Positions 11,436 through 24,300 of a stretch of 64,000 nt of DNA are shown one piece after another. Each line of letters starts with the position of its first letter. Positions within the stretch are counted from its first letter, which is position 1. The notes beneath the pieces were generated by a model, which did no database searches, was not told where the DNA came from, and was given only the letters and a program-made list of their open reading frames with translations. A program made the position numbers and the translations under genes. The DNA comes from Acestrorhynchus altus. Lineage: Eukaryota > Chordata > Actinopteri > Characiformes > Acestrorhynchidae. The stretch lies in assembly GCA_034509495.1 (NCBI GenBank), contig CM067518.1, positions 6,669,028-6,733,027 on the forward strand. Direction: 5' to 3'.

Positions 11436-13218
11436 CTGAAGACAGACACACACACACAATAAAGGTCTATTTTAAAACACAGTTACAACACATCGTAGAA
11501 CATGATAAATGATGCATAACTAGTGTCAGTGGTGTCTGTAGCTTCTTATATAGAACATTTCAATTCAATTCTGTGACAAGTGTTTGACCACAGACAAGGG
11601 CAGACAAATAAATGGTGACCAGACCGAGCTGTACAACACTGTCCAATGTAAAAGCACCATTATACTCAACTAGGCTTAGTATACTTCAGTTCAGTTTGGT
11701 GAGTACCCTGTTTAAACACAGCTGATTCAAAGTAAAGGTTAATTAGGAGGTTTAGAAGGTGTGTCTAAGCAAAGAAACCCCCAAACAGTGCTGCACTCCA
11801 CTCCTGGTCAACCAGAATATGACAACCCTGAACTAAATTATCTTATATTTACACTAGATAATCTGAGATTTACTGTATATTTACAGATTAAATATTTGCT
11901 AAACAGATGTAATACCTCAGTGGCCTGATTCCATCCACCTAACTCTTGCACTTGCTGAATCTGCTTGATCTGATTGAGTGAAGGCTTAGGTTGGGCGGAT
12001 CCGACAGCCTCTTTCGTCCAATCGTCTACGAGTTTGTGCAGTTCGTCTGTGAATGTGCTCTTCCTATTGGCTGAACCTTGGGCTGGAGGGCTATGGTCTG
12101 AAGTACCAATAGGGAAACATTGTTACATTGTCTCAGAACAGTTGGTCAATTGTTAAAAACTACATGATTGTTTAAAGATAAGCTACACCAAGTATTATGC
12201 TTAAGATTTTTTTGTTTATACAGATTTCTATTTGTTCCATACCTCTTTTGATTGGTGGAGCTGTTTTTTCTGGGTTGCAGTAGGCACGCAGCCTGGTTTG
12301 CTCTCCACCAGAGTAACTGCTGGACTGCTGGAGACTCCCTAAGAACAATCATATTGGCATATAAGCTCTGTACTAGTTTTGTGCATGCACGCACACACAC
12401 AGTACAGTACAGTATATATATAAATATTATTCCATGCCTATTGAGTGTTACATGTATTTAAGCATGCAACCACATTGCTCATGGTTGTTCTTATTCCACC
12501 TTCTATAAACCTTCTAAGGCCATATTTTCTAATCCAGCTCCTGGCCCAACACCTTTGGTAAAACTTAGGAAGATTGATGAGCCAAATCATTTTAAACTGT
12601 GCAAGACAGTAAGTTTTAAGGAACAAGAGAACACTGACATAAAGTAAGTGAAGAAGCTGATTTATAGAGAAAGATGGATGATATGGTTAGCACCTTGGTG
12701 TGGGACACCATTGTTGTCCATGTGAGAATGGGGGCGGGGGCGGAGCTTAGATTTGACAGGGCGGGGTCTACGTGGAGAGATGGCCAAGGGTGCAGTGGGG
12801 AGTGGAGGGGTCCGGGACAGGGGCAGTGGCTGTCGGTGGTCTTTGAGGCTGCGCAGCTGCCTATACAGGTCCTGCAGTTCTCGGTTCTGCTGTGCCTGCA
12901 GGGACACCACCTCTTTGATGTGTCTGTAAAAGAGCCAGAGCATGAAGACCAGGGAGAGACACAAAGTAGGAAATATCAACTTTGTAAGCAGACTCAATGG
13001 TGGAAAGGCAGATGGAAACAATTACAGAGAACAAAATTACAAACTATCTTTACATAGTAAATTCCAGCCAATTCACGGAATCCAGAGCAAAGGAGCACTA
13101 AAAAGATTTTCAACATGATTGAAACAGAACATTATTCAGAAACTAAAAATTCAATATAATATATTTAAAATTCAATACAAACAATATTGCTTCAGCCCAT
13201 TTTGCACTCTGTTTATAT

Positions 13219-13269
<51 letters not shown>

Positions 13270-15430
13270 TCCTCACTTCTCTCTCAGCTTATGCAGCTCC
13301 TTCCTCAGATCCTCATCCTCCACCTCACTCTCATCATCACTACTGCCAATTGGAGAGTGTGTGTGGCTGCGCTGGGGGTGGTGGCCAGGCACTGGGGTCC
13401 TCCTCTCATCTGCTTCCTTTGCTTTCATCCTTCTCCTCTCCCTCTCCAGGTCTGGAGAGACAGGGGAGCTGTCTGTAAGCTGCTCTTCTCTCTGCTCAGC
13501 CTGTGTGACAGAGAAGCGCCCTACTGTTCGGTGGGCACCTCCCTTGACTGGAGCATCCTCTGTTGTCACAGGTGGGTCTGCAGGCTGGACCACTGGGGTA
13601 ACCTGAGGAAAAACATGTATGTGGCATTCTGCTGGTGATTTATACCCTATGTAACTCCCAATTCATTCCAGGGATTACCATACACTCCAAATGTCTGGTG
13701 GAGCCTGGAGACCGGTAACCACTGTTATAGAATATCAAATATACAGTGACTAGACTTTAATAAGGGCAAACAATAGATAAATAAACAATAGATGTATTAA
13801 TGTAGTATATGCAGTAAGAATCAATGTTTGGTGAAATGAAGCTCGATGTCAGTCAGTACACATTGTTCTTTTGATTACATGGTAATTTGTATGCAGAGAA
13901 CTGACTAAATGTTGACACTTGCTGGCAAATTAGCATCACACAACTTTTGACTGAGACTACTGTGATCCACAGCGTAACCTAAAACAGAGGGAGTGGTATT
14001 GCACCTGGAAACGTCCTCTGCGTGAGCAAGGCTGGATATTCGAGGGAGTTTCTCTCTCTTCACTCACTCCCTGACTGCTGGAGGTTCCATCTGTTGAGAA
14101 GCAAAAGGAAAACAGGGAGGCACAAGGACAAGGCCAACACAAAATCAGATAACACAGAAAAACATCAGGTAAACAAGACACACAAACACAGGTCCAATAT
14201 GAATACATATAAACACATAGGACATAAGAACAATGGACCAAAATGAAGGGATTCACATAAAATACACAGACGAGACACAGACGAAACACAAGAATACAGT
14301 GTTAATCACTGAACCACAGCACACACTTTCAGCATGAGATCTGTTGCTAACAAGCTACCATGCATGTGTCTATGAGATTGTAACAGTGCTCAGTGTAAGC
14401 ATGACCAAACAGAGTGTAACACCTGTGCTTGGACAAAGGTCTTCTTTGATCAAGGCATAGTCAGTGAAAATGAGTGTATGGTAGTTATGTATGTATTAAG
14501 AAGATTACTGACCTCATACAATGTGTCATGCTGTGAAGATGCATAGTGCAGTGGGAAATGGGAGTGGGGAAAATACCTGAATATAAAAGACTAAGTGTGC
14601 AGACTAAGTGTGAATTATGAATATTGTGAAAAATGTGCAACTCTTTCCCACCCCACCCAGTCTCTCTCTTTCTCTTTCACACGCATACACACAAACACAC
14701 ATACACACGCACATGCACACGCACACACACATCATACATCAGGTGCTAAAATCAGCTGTAATTACCACTGATGGTGGCAGTGGATGTCTATGAACTTCAC
14801 AATCTATAGTGCATTTACCGTGTGTATATGGATAAACTGAATCATTTTGATTTCGGTCTAATTGATAAGTACAATAAGGGTACTCCAGTAAAATGTAAAT
14901 GATACAGTACCACATATACACACATATACATTTTGAACATATATTGGATGGGAGGATATATATGTTCATGTATATGAAATCCCAACAACAGGTGCACATG
15001 TAGCTCTATTGCTTAATGGTGATAGAATATATTTAAACATGCAGGAGTGTTAAAAAAAAAACAAAAAAAAAAACAACAAAAAAACAAAGACAGAATTTTT
15101 CAAAAGCCTACCCAGGCAGCAAAGAACAGGATGTCATCTAATGCTGTAATAAAGTGCTATAGAACTATTACGTATAGAACGTATAGAAAGCCTGTAAGTC
15201 AATGTTTTTAAGGAAAAGATCCTGCCTCAAAGTTAATGCACATGCAAGTTAAAAATCTAATACATCTATTGCTGTAATAAAGTGCTATAAAACTTCTGAA
15301 GATAAAATAAAGCCTGGAAGTGTTTTTCTAGTCATTAATTTTAAGGAAATTATCCTACCTCAAAGTTAACAATGCACATGCAAGTTAAAAATCTAAAATC
15401 TTAACGACATTATCTGGCTAATCCAAATGC

Positions 15431-15478
<48 letters not shown>

Positions 15479-18311
15479 GCACACTATATAATATATATAA
15501 CAGTGGTTTCAAACTTATTTTACAATCTACATGCTGTACATCTTAAACTTAAGACTTGATTTTTCTGATTTATCAGCTTTAAAACATCATAAGATAAAAT
15601 GCACAACAATCAGTTTTACATCTGACACTGTAAAACAGCACTGAAGCCAATTTTTAATAAGTCAGACAAAACTTATGATCATAAGAGCTAACCCATTGGG
15701 CCAGACTGTTTTGTCTCTAAAGCAGAGTTTTGCACCTGCTCTGTATTTCCACGTGTAAATGATGAAATAAAATTTTATTTTTGTTTAGATTTAATGATTA
15801 ATGTGAAAGTGGACAGGATAAAGCAGAACTGAGCAAGCTTAAAATAAAATGCAGGAGCAAACTTTACAGCGTTTGACCCACGCAGTTTGAACACTGTGCT
15901 GGCATCATAGTCAACGAGCATGCTTTGGACCAGGGTGCCACTGGCCCTGTCAGGTAGGAAGCCCAACTGTGCAGGCAGGTGAGGGGTGAAAAGGGTGGGC
16001 TGAGCTTAGCATTACTGCACTAGAAAAACAACTGGATGCTCACATACAGCACTGGTTCCATCATGCCTTCCTCTCCTTGCCCTAGTCTCCACTGTTCTTA
16101 CCCCTGGGTAACCCATGCAAACAAATGAAAAGAAGCTACAACATAAAATCCATGTAAGCAAATAAAAACAGGCGATGCTAAAATGTCAAATGTATTGCTA
16201 TAAAATAATGTAGTGGTATCAGTACAGACTGAGACAATGACAATCACGTTTCTAAGACAGAGGTGGAAAGTAACAAGTTGCGGCTACTCGTGTTATAGAG
16301 TTCATTTTGTACAGAGCAGAATTAAATCAGTACTTTAAGTTTTTTCCTAATAAATAAATTAATAAATAAAGTATTTTTGTTTGGTAAGTGCTGTAAGTGT
16401 TTTAACAACCATTACATAGTAAAAAAGGTAGAAGAACCTGCAGATATGTAAAAGATTCAGTTCTGAAAGCAAATCAAGGGTTCACCCTTTGTTTAGTCCA
16501 TTAGTAATCCATAGTCAATATGAAAACAGCTTTGTAATCTGCTAAAAATCCTCTTGAAATCTAGGGAAGTCTCTAGTTTTCTACTTCCAAAATGCAGATC
16601 TGATTTGGCTAACTTCATGGTTACATTCATAAATGCAGGTGACCTTTGTTTGTCTAATCTATATGCACATTTATATGTTTATGAATATTGCCTCTGCAGA
16701 GACATTCTAAATAAAGAAACTTCAACATTTGGTTGACATAATGGGGTGCTTGTAACACAGAACATGGCATTTGTTTCCAAAAGCATATTACCACTGATAT
16801 GAAGGGTATTATACAACTTGTTTATAACTGCTACATAATCACAGGTGAATTAGTGAGGTAAACTGATTATCTCAAAACATAAAACGAGGCAGCCTATTAA
16901 AACCTTAGGCCTGAAACATTAAACAAAAAGATGTGCAATTAAAGTAGACTAGAAAAACATACTGTGGCCCATTTCAGAACTCAAGCTTTTCTGCATGTTT
17001 TCCTTTAGCTTTGAAAAGGTTATATACTGGAAAATGGTCAGCTCAAGAATATAAAATAAGATNCACAAACACAGGTCCAATATGAATACATATAAACACA
17101 TAGGACATAAGAACAATGGACCAGAATGAAGGGATTCACATAAAATACACAGACGAGACACAGACGAAACACAAGAATACAGTGTTAATCACTGAACCAC
17201 AGCACACACTTTCAGCATGAGATCTGTTGCTAACAAGCTACCATGCATGTGTCTATGAGATTGTAACAGTGCTCAGTGTAAGCATGACCAAACAGAGTGT
17301 AACACCTGTGCTTGGACAAAGGTCTTCTTTGATCAAGGCATAGTCAGTGAAAATGAGTGTATGGTAGTTATGTATGTATTAAGAAGATTACTGACCTCAT
17401 ACAATGTGTCATGCTGTGAAGATGCATAGTGCAGTGGGAAATGGGAGTGGGGAAAATACCTGAATATAAAAGACTAAGTGTGCAGACTAAGTGTGAATTA
17501 TGAATATTGTGAAAAATGTGCAACTCTTTCCCACCCCACCCAGTCTCTCTCTCTCTCTTTCACACGCATACACACAAACACACATACACACGCACATGCA
17601 CACGCACACACACATCATACATCAGGTGCTAAAATCAGCTGTAATTACCACTGATGGTGGCAGTGGATGTCTATGAACTTCACAATCTATAGTGCATTTA
17701 CCGTGTGTATATGGATAAACTGAATCATTTTGATTTCGGTCTAATTGATAAGTACAATAAGGGTACTCCAGTAAAATGTAAATGATACAGTACCACATAT
17801 ACACACATATACATTTTGAACATATATTGGATGGGAGGATATATATGTTCATGTATATGAAATCCCAACAACAGGTGCACATGTAGCTCTATTGCTTAAT
17901 GGTGATAGAATATATTTAAACATGCAGGAGTGTTAAAAAAAACAAAAAAAACCCAACAAAAAAACAAAGACAGAATTTTTCAAAAGCCTACCCAGGCAGC
18001 AAAGAACAGGATGTCATCTAATGCTGTAATAAAGTGCTATAGAACTATTACGTATAGAACGTATAGAAAGCCTGTAAGTCAATGTTTTTAAGGAAAAGAT
18101 CCTGCCTCAAAGTTAATGCACATGCAAGTTAAAAATCTAATACATCTATTGCTGTAATAAAGTGCTATAAAACTTCTGAAGATAAAATAAAGCCTGGAAG
18201 TGTTTTTTCTAGTCATTAATTTTAAGGAAATTATCCTACCTCAAAGTTAACAATGCACATGCAAGTTAAAAATCTAAAATCTTAACGACATTATCTGGCT
18301 AATCCAAATGC

Positions 18312-18355
<44 letters not shown>

Positions 18356-21300
18356 GCACACTATATAATATATATAACAGTGGTTTCAAACTTATTTTAC
18401 AATCTACATGCTGTACATCTTAAACTTAAGACTTGATTTTTCTGATTTATCAGCTTTAAAACATCATAAGATAAAATGCACAACAATCAGTTTTACATCT
18501 GACACTGTAAAACAGCACTGAAGCCAATTTTTAATAAGTCAGACAAAACTTATGATCATAAGAGCTAACCCATTGGGCCAGACTGTTTTGTCTCTAAAGC
18601 AGAGTTTTGCACCTGCTCTGTATTTCCACATGTAAATGATGAAATAAAATTTTATTTTTGTTTAGATTTAATGATTAATGTGAAAGTGGACAGGATAAAG
18701 CAGAACTGAGCAAGCTTAAAATAAAATGCAGGAGCAAACTTTACAGCGTTTGACCCACGCAGTTTGAACACTGTGCTGGCATCATAGTCAACGAGCGTGC
18801 TTTGGACCAGGGTGCCACTGGCCCTGTCAGGTAGGAAGCCCAACTGTGCAGGCAGGTGAGGGGTGAAAAGGGTGGGCTGAGCTTAGCATTACTGCACTAG
18901 AAAAACAACTGGATGCTCACATACAGCACTGGTTCCATCATGCCTTCCTCTCCTTGCCCTAGTCTCCACTGTTCTTACCCCTGGGTAACCCATGCAAACA
19001 AATGAAAAGAAGCTACAACATAAAATCCATGTAAGCAAATAAAAACAGGCGATGCTAAAATGTCAAATGTATTGCTATAAAATAATGTAGTGGTATCAGT
19101 ACAGACTGAGACAATGACAATCACGTTTCTAAGACAGAGGTGGAAAGTAACAAGTTGCGGCTACTCGTGTTATAGAGTTCATTTTGTACAGAGCAGAATT
19201 AAATCAGTACTTTAAGTTTTTTCCTAATAAATAAATTAATAAATAAAGTATTTTTGTTTGGTAAGTGCTGTAAGTGTTTTAACAACCATTACATAGTAAA
19301 AAAGGTAGAAGAACCTGCAGATATGTAAAAGATTCAGTTCTGAAAGCAAATCAAGGGTTCACCCTTTGTTTAGTCCATTAGTAATCCATAGTCAATATGA
19401 AAACAGCTTTGTAATCTGCTAAAAATCCTCTTGAAATCTAGGGAAGTCTCTAGTTTTCTACTTCCAAAATGCAGATCTGATTTGGCTAACTTCATGGTTA
19501 CATTCATAAATGCAGGTGACCTTTGTTTGTCTAATCTATATGCACATTTATATGTTTATGAATATTGCCTCTGCAGAGACATTCTAAATAAAGAAACTTC
19601 AACATTTGGTTGACATAATGGGGTGCTTGTAACACAGAACATGGCATTTGTTTCCAAAAGCATATTACCACTGATATGAAGGGTATTATACAACTTGTTT
19701 ATAACTGCTACATAATCACAGGTGAATTAGTGAGGTAAACTGATTATCTCAAAACATAAAACGAGGCAGCCTATTAAAACCTTAGGCCTGAAACATTAAA
19801 CAAAAAGATGTGCAATTAAAGTAGACTAGAAAAACATACTGTGGCCCATTTCAGAACTCAAGCTTTTCTGCATGTTTTCCTTTAGCTTTGAAAAGGTTAT
19901 ATACTGGAAAATGGTCAGCTCAAGAATATAAAATAAGATTGCAAATATACTCAAAATAAATTAAACATAATTAGTTTTAATAACAATGTAATTACATTTG
20001 CTTTAATTTCCTTTATTAATTTTTTCACTTTTACTCATGTGTACGATCCTGTATCCAGTAACGGTGCTTATTCAAGAAACATTCAAAATGTTTTCCACCT
20101 CTGTCTTTTGAAAACAACTATTAGGATTAATAATAAATTAAGTATTAATGCTAAAGGCATTTCTTAAGACAATCCCTATCTAGCAAGGTAAGGGTCAGCT
20201 ACATGTGCTACATTATTTGTGATCTACACATTCATATATTGTCCTAGCCCACCCACACCCCTCACTCTCTCTCGCTCGCGCTCTGTGCAGACGCTACCTT
20301 GCTGGACTCGGGGCTTCTTGAACAAGCTGGCGGAGTGGCGCAGTTTGCACGCCCAGCTTTTGAATTTGCGAGTCCAGGATTTCTTGCTAACAGGATTTCT
20401 GATACTAGGACATGTCAGGTTTAGGCCAAAATATCCACCTCCTGCATTGTGTTGCTGCTGCTGTCCAGGCCGCAGAGGAATGGGCTGCTGGGAGGGGGGA
20501 GGCCACAGGACGTCTCCAGGGACACTGCTTTCAGAGAGGGAGGGAGCAGCCTGGATGCCGCACAGGGCAGGGAGTAGGAGAGGGAGATGTGGAGATGTAT
20601 CAGAAATACAGTGATGGGGAAACGCACACAGAGTACAAAGCAAGAATCAACAGGTTAGTATAGGAAGAGAGTTTTACAGTGATTCACATTCTGTATGTTG
20701 TAAAGTCAATATATCAGCACAAATATGGAAATATTCAGGGCTGTAACTAATGATTATTTCTATAACTGAAGAATTCATAAAATAAAAAGTCCTTTACTTC
20801 ACAGAAACTGTTAAGCTTGCAGTCATAAGCTAATGTTCATGTCTATTGCAGCTTTACATACTTGTTGATGTTAAGAATAACAATGGAATTGTTGATGAAA
20901 CTGAATTTCACATGTAATTATATATATATATATATATATGCGTGTGAATTTCATTATTTGGATTTTTTTTTTTTTATCCTAATTTGGAAGTGCCAATAAT
21001 TACATACGATTTTCCCAACAGTCGCCTTGTCCGCTACATGTGAAGCCTGTCAAAGCCTCTTTTTGAACTGCCACCATTCCAACCCTGTGCTGGGCAGCCA
21101 ACATGCTCGGAGGAAAGCACCAGGTCTTCAACACTGATACAATAGCTAACAGACACGTGTGGCAAGCAGCACGACCCAGGATTTGAACTTGTGATCCGAG
21201 GATCATAGTGCAGGTGCATTTGACCACTTGACCACTCAGAGCCTGAATTTTGGTTTTTCTGTTGATTCTTATTTTCAAAATAACATTACCCCAGAGCAAA

Positions 21301-24300
21301 CGCATCAAGGGTCACGGACCACTTATTAAATAAGCCTAAACACACCAATTCTAGGGTATACCACCATTTCTTCTCGCTCCAAATCAGACTGGATAGTTGC
21401 AATTACAGTCACTATAATTCTTTGATCATGTGCCACAACCTACTGGTTCTTAGAAAAATACAACATTTTTTCCTGTGATGTATTACACATGTAATAATAC
21501 ATCATAAACTAATTCAATTCTAAGAGGGTTTGTGAAGAAAAACAAAATGTAAGAGCCTTAAAAGAAACAAATAAACAAACAAAAAACAAAAACACCTAAA
21601 AGTTTGATAAGTGAAGTAAAACCCTGTATCTAAAAATACTCAAGCCAGTTTTTTTTTTGACAATATTAGATTAGTGAAAGATATTCAGTTTAACATCAAA
21701 ACGAGCCCAGGCAGTTTTGCACACCCAACTTACAAGAACTGTGGGTTCACCAGGAGGAGGCATAGATCCAGGTGCAGTCTCCTGTTGAGGGGACAAGAGG
21801 GAGCTGGGAGGGGAGCCTGAGGAGGCAGGCTGACGTTCTACAGCAGTGGAAGGGGCTAGAGCAGGCTGGGTTACATCCTGCTCTCTATTTCGCTCTTTTT
21901 CTCCATCTGGAGATGAAGAGGAGGACCGGGGGGTGGTTGAAGAGGTGGTGCAGGAGGAGGAGTGAGGAGAGGTATCTGAAGAGGAGGCTGGAGGTGGCTG
22001 GAATATGGAAGTAGGGAAAGACTGGGAATCATCACCCCCGGTGGAGACAGAAGCCATGGCTGAGGCAGAAATGGGGGCATGTGTAGCAGCGCCTGCTGAA
22101 GAAGCTCCACTCCCACTGTACTCCTGATACAGCAGAGTCCTCAGCTTTTCATCCAGTGTTTTAATGCGGTTGTCCACAAAGTCAATTTTTGGTGGGCCCT
22201 CACTGTCTGATTCAGCCACCGAGGATGGCTGGGCAGGGGAGGGGGTTAGTACATGGGTTAGGGCTGGCAGAGGTGTCTCCAAGAGTGGAAGAGGGGGCAG
22301 AGAGACATCAGATGATGGCGGAACAGGAGCAGATTGGCTATCCTCTGTAATGCTGGCCTCGCCAGTTGAGAGCTCTGATTCGGACTGCTGGAAAGATGGC
22401 TGCTTTTGCACAGGTGCTGCTGTAGGTTGAGAGGGTAGTGTCTCTTGTGACACCTGCTGTACCATCGACTGGGAGTGGATTTGCTCAGCAGGTACCTGCT
22501 GTGCCATCACAGACTGAACCTGTGCTCTGTGCTGCAACGGATCTTGTGTTTGGAAGCCTGGCTGTGGTTGCATGGCCAGCACTGTGGGAGGCTGCACCAC
22601 TTCCTGTTGCACATATTGCTGCATGGCAACTGTCTGCTGCTGCACCACTGTTTGTGTATGCATCTGCTCAAGACTGGCTTGCTGTTGGAGAATGTGGGAC
22701 TGTAGATGTACAGTTTTCTGACTTGGTGGCTGTGTTGAAGGTTCAGGCTGTCCTTGTTGGGGTATTTGTTGTAGTACCAACTGGTGCCCTTGATGAATGT
22801 GAGATACTGCATGCTGGCCTTGAAAGGACAAATACTGAGCATTCTGTTCAGGGGCTGTGGGAAAACTGGTTTGTCCTACAGGCTGGTGCACAGTCTCCAC
22901 TGGCTTAGACTGTAACAAGGTGTGTGGTTCTGTGTGGGTAGGCTGAAGCTGTACTTGCTGGGTTAGCTGATGTACTGATGGCTGCACTGTCTGTTGCATT
23001 GTTTGTTGTAATTGTTGCTGCTGCAGTAGAAACTGCTTCTGCTGCAATTGTGCTTGATCAATACTGGCTATTGCAGGTTGCTTTCCCTGAACCTCTGTTA
23101 GCTGATGAAGTGGGAGGCCTTGCTGGAGTGTCTCAGCCGCCTTCTTTGCTTGTACTGCAGCCTGGGGCAATTGCTGTTGTTGCTGTACTTGCTCACCATG
23201 ATTTAACATGGAAGCTGATGGAGTGCTCTGAGCAGAGGAGCCAGAGAGAGCCTGCTGACTCTCAGGCATGTGGTGAATAATAGCAAAAGCATCTCCTGAT
23301 CCAACTTTTGAAGCTATGCTGGGAATAGCAGGGACAGGTTCAGTCACTGGCAATGGGGCAACAGGAAGAGCAGAGGCCAGATTAGGAACTGGTGCTTGAA
23401 CAGTGGTTGCAGACACATTTCCAGCAGTTGTATGCACTGTAGCTATTATGTCTTGAGGGGCTAAAGCAACTGCTGAGACTGGGAACATGAGAAGACTTGG
23501 TGGAGCAGAGATGGAGGAGTCTGTAGCAGCAGCATCCTGAACAGAAGCAACAGAGGCCGAGGCTGGAACAGACACAGTAGAGCCAGGAGGAGAAGACACA
23601 GAGTGAGGAATTAAGGAACACGAGGCAGATGAGTGTCCAGACAGGCTGTCTGACCGCTGAGAACCATCATGTTCTGAAACTACAGCAGGCATGGAGAAAA
23701 GGTCATTCTCAATAAAAATACACCATGACCAATCAATACTGAACTAAAGCCATATTTAACGGAAAAATATACAGTATTAAAAATACAGTTCCAAAGCTGT
23801 TCTCATTAAACCTTGGTGGCAAGGTATGAATTATTGGTCCTAAGCATTTGAAATTGCACAATAATCTTAATATTCTGAATAAGCATTCTATATTGATTTG
23901 AATGCTATTCAAGGGTGGACGGCATTGGTCCTGAGTACCTCTCTCAGTTTCTGTGGTCTTGGGGTCTTGGCTCTCCCCTCCTGACGGTGGAGTGGTGGCA
24001 CCTTGGTTGGGGTGAGTGTCACGATGACGAATGGTCTGGTTGATAAAGAATCTCCAGCGACCCACTGGAGAAGACTGAGGAGCAGAGTCCACTAGGGAGT
24101 GGAATGAGAAAGACAACGGTTTCAATATTTGGTCCATATTGGCACCTTTAATCAGGGTAATCAGGGGGAAACCAAGCAAGTCTAATGAAGACACCCACTA
24201 GTTGAACTTGACGGAGTGCTCACATGTAGCTGCTCCATAGATCCAGTCTGTGAGAGAGACAAAGATAAGGGAATGACTTGGAATTGTAAAAGCCAACTGT

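Larger units (their letters stand above)
14181..17062. repeat. Suspect assembly duplication B, copy 1
   Basis: A 2.88-kb segment ending exactly at the N at 17063. It matches 17064-19939 collinearly with sparse SNP-like differences and length changes confined to A-runs, CT and TA repeats. Boundaries coincide with the N on one side of each copy, as for overlapping contig ends. Confidence 0.95.
14091..20297 (-). other. wnk2 intron 18, inflated by a suspect duplication
   Basis: Contains duplication B (14181-17062 and 17064-19939), TA and CA microsatellites, and one exon-like 99-nt segment per copy (15868-15966 and its copy). Without one duplicate copy the intron would be about 3.3 kb. No wnk2 exon is needed between exons 18 and 19, since their phases join directly. 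Confidence 0.8.

Noticed and set aside
10819..11457. 212-codon minus-strand frame overlapping the last wnk2 exon
   Set aside because: The exon 23 to 24 join is phase 0, which selects the other frame. This frame has no WNK similarity.
14739..17882. Identical 86-codon open frames at 14739-14999 and 17622-17882 as a duplicated gene pair
   Set aside because: They lie inside the two copies of the suspect assembly duplication, have low-complexity cysteine/tyrosine-rich composition, and lack any recognisable domain or splice context.
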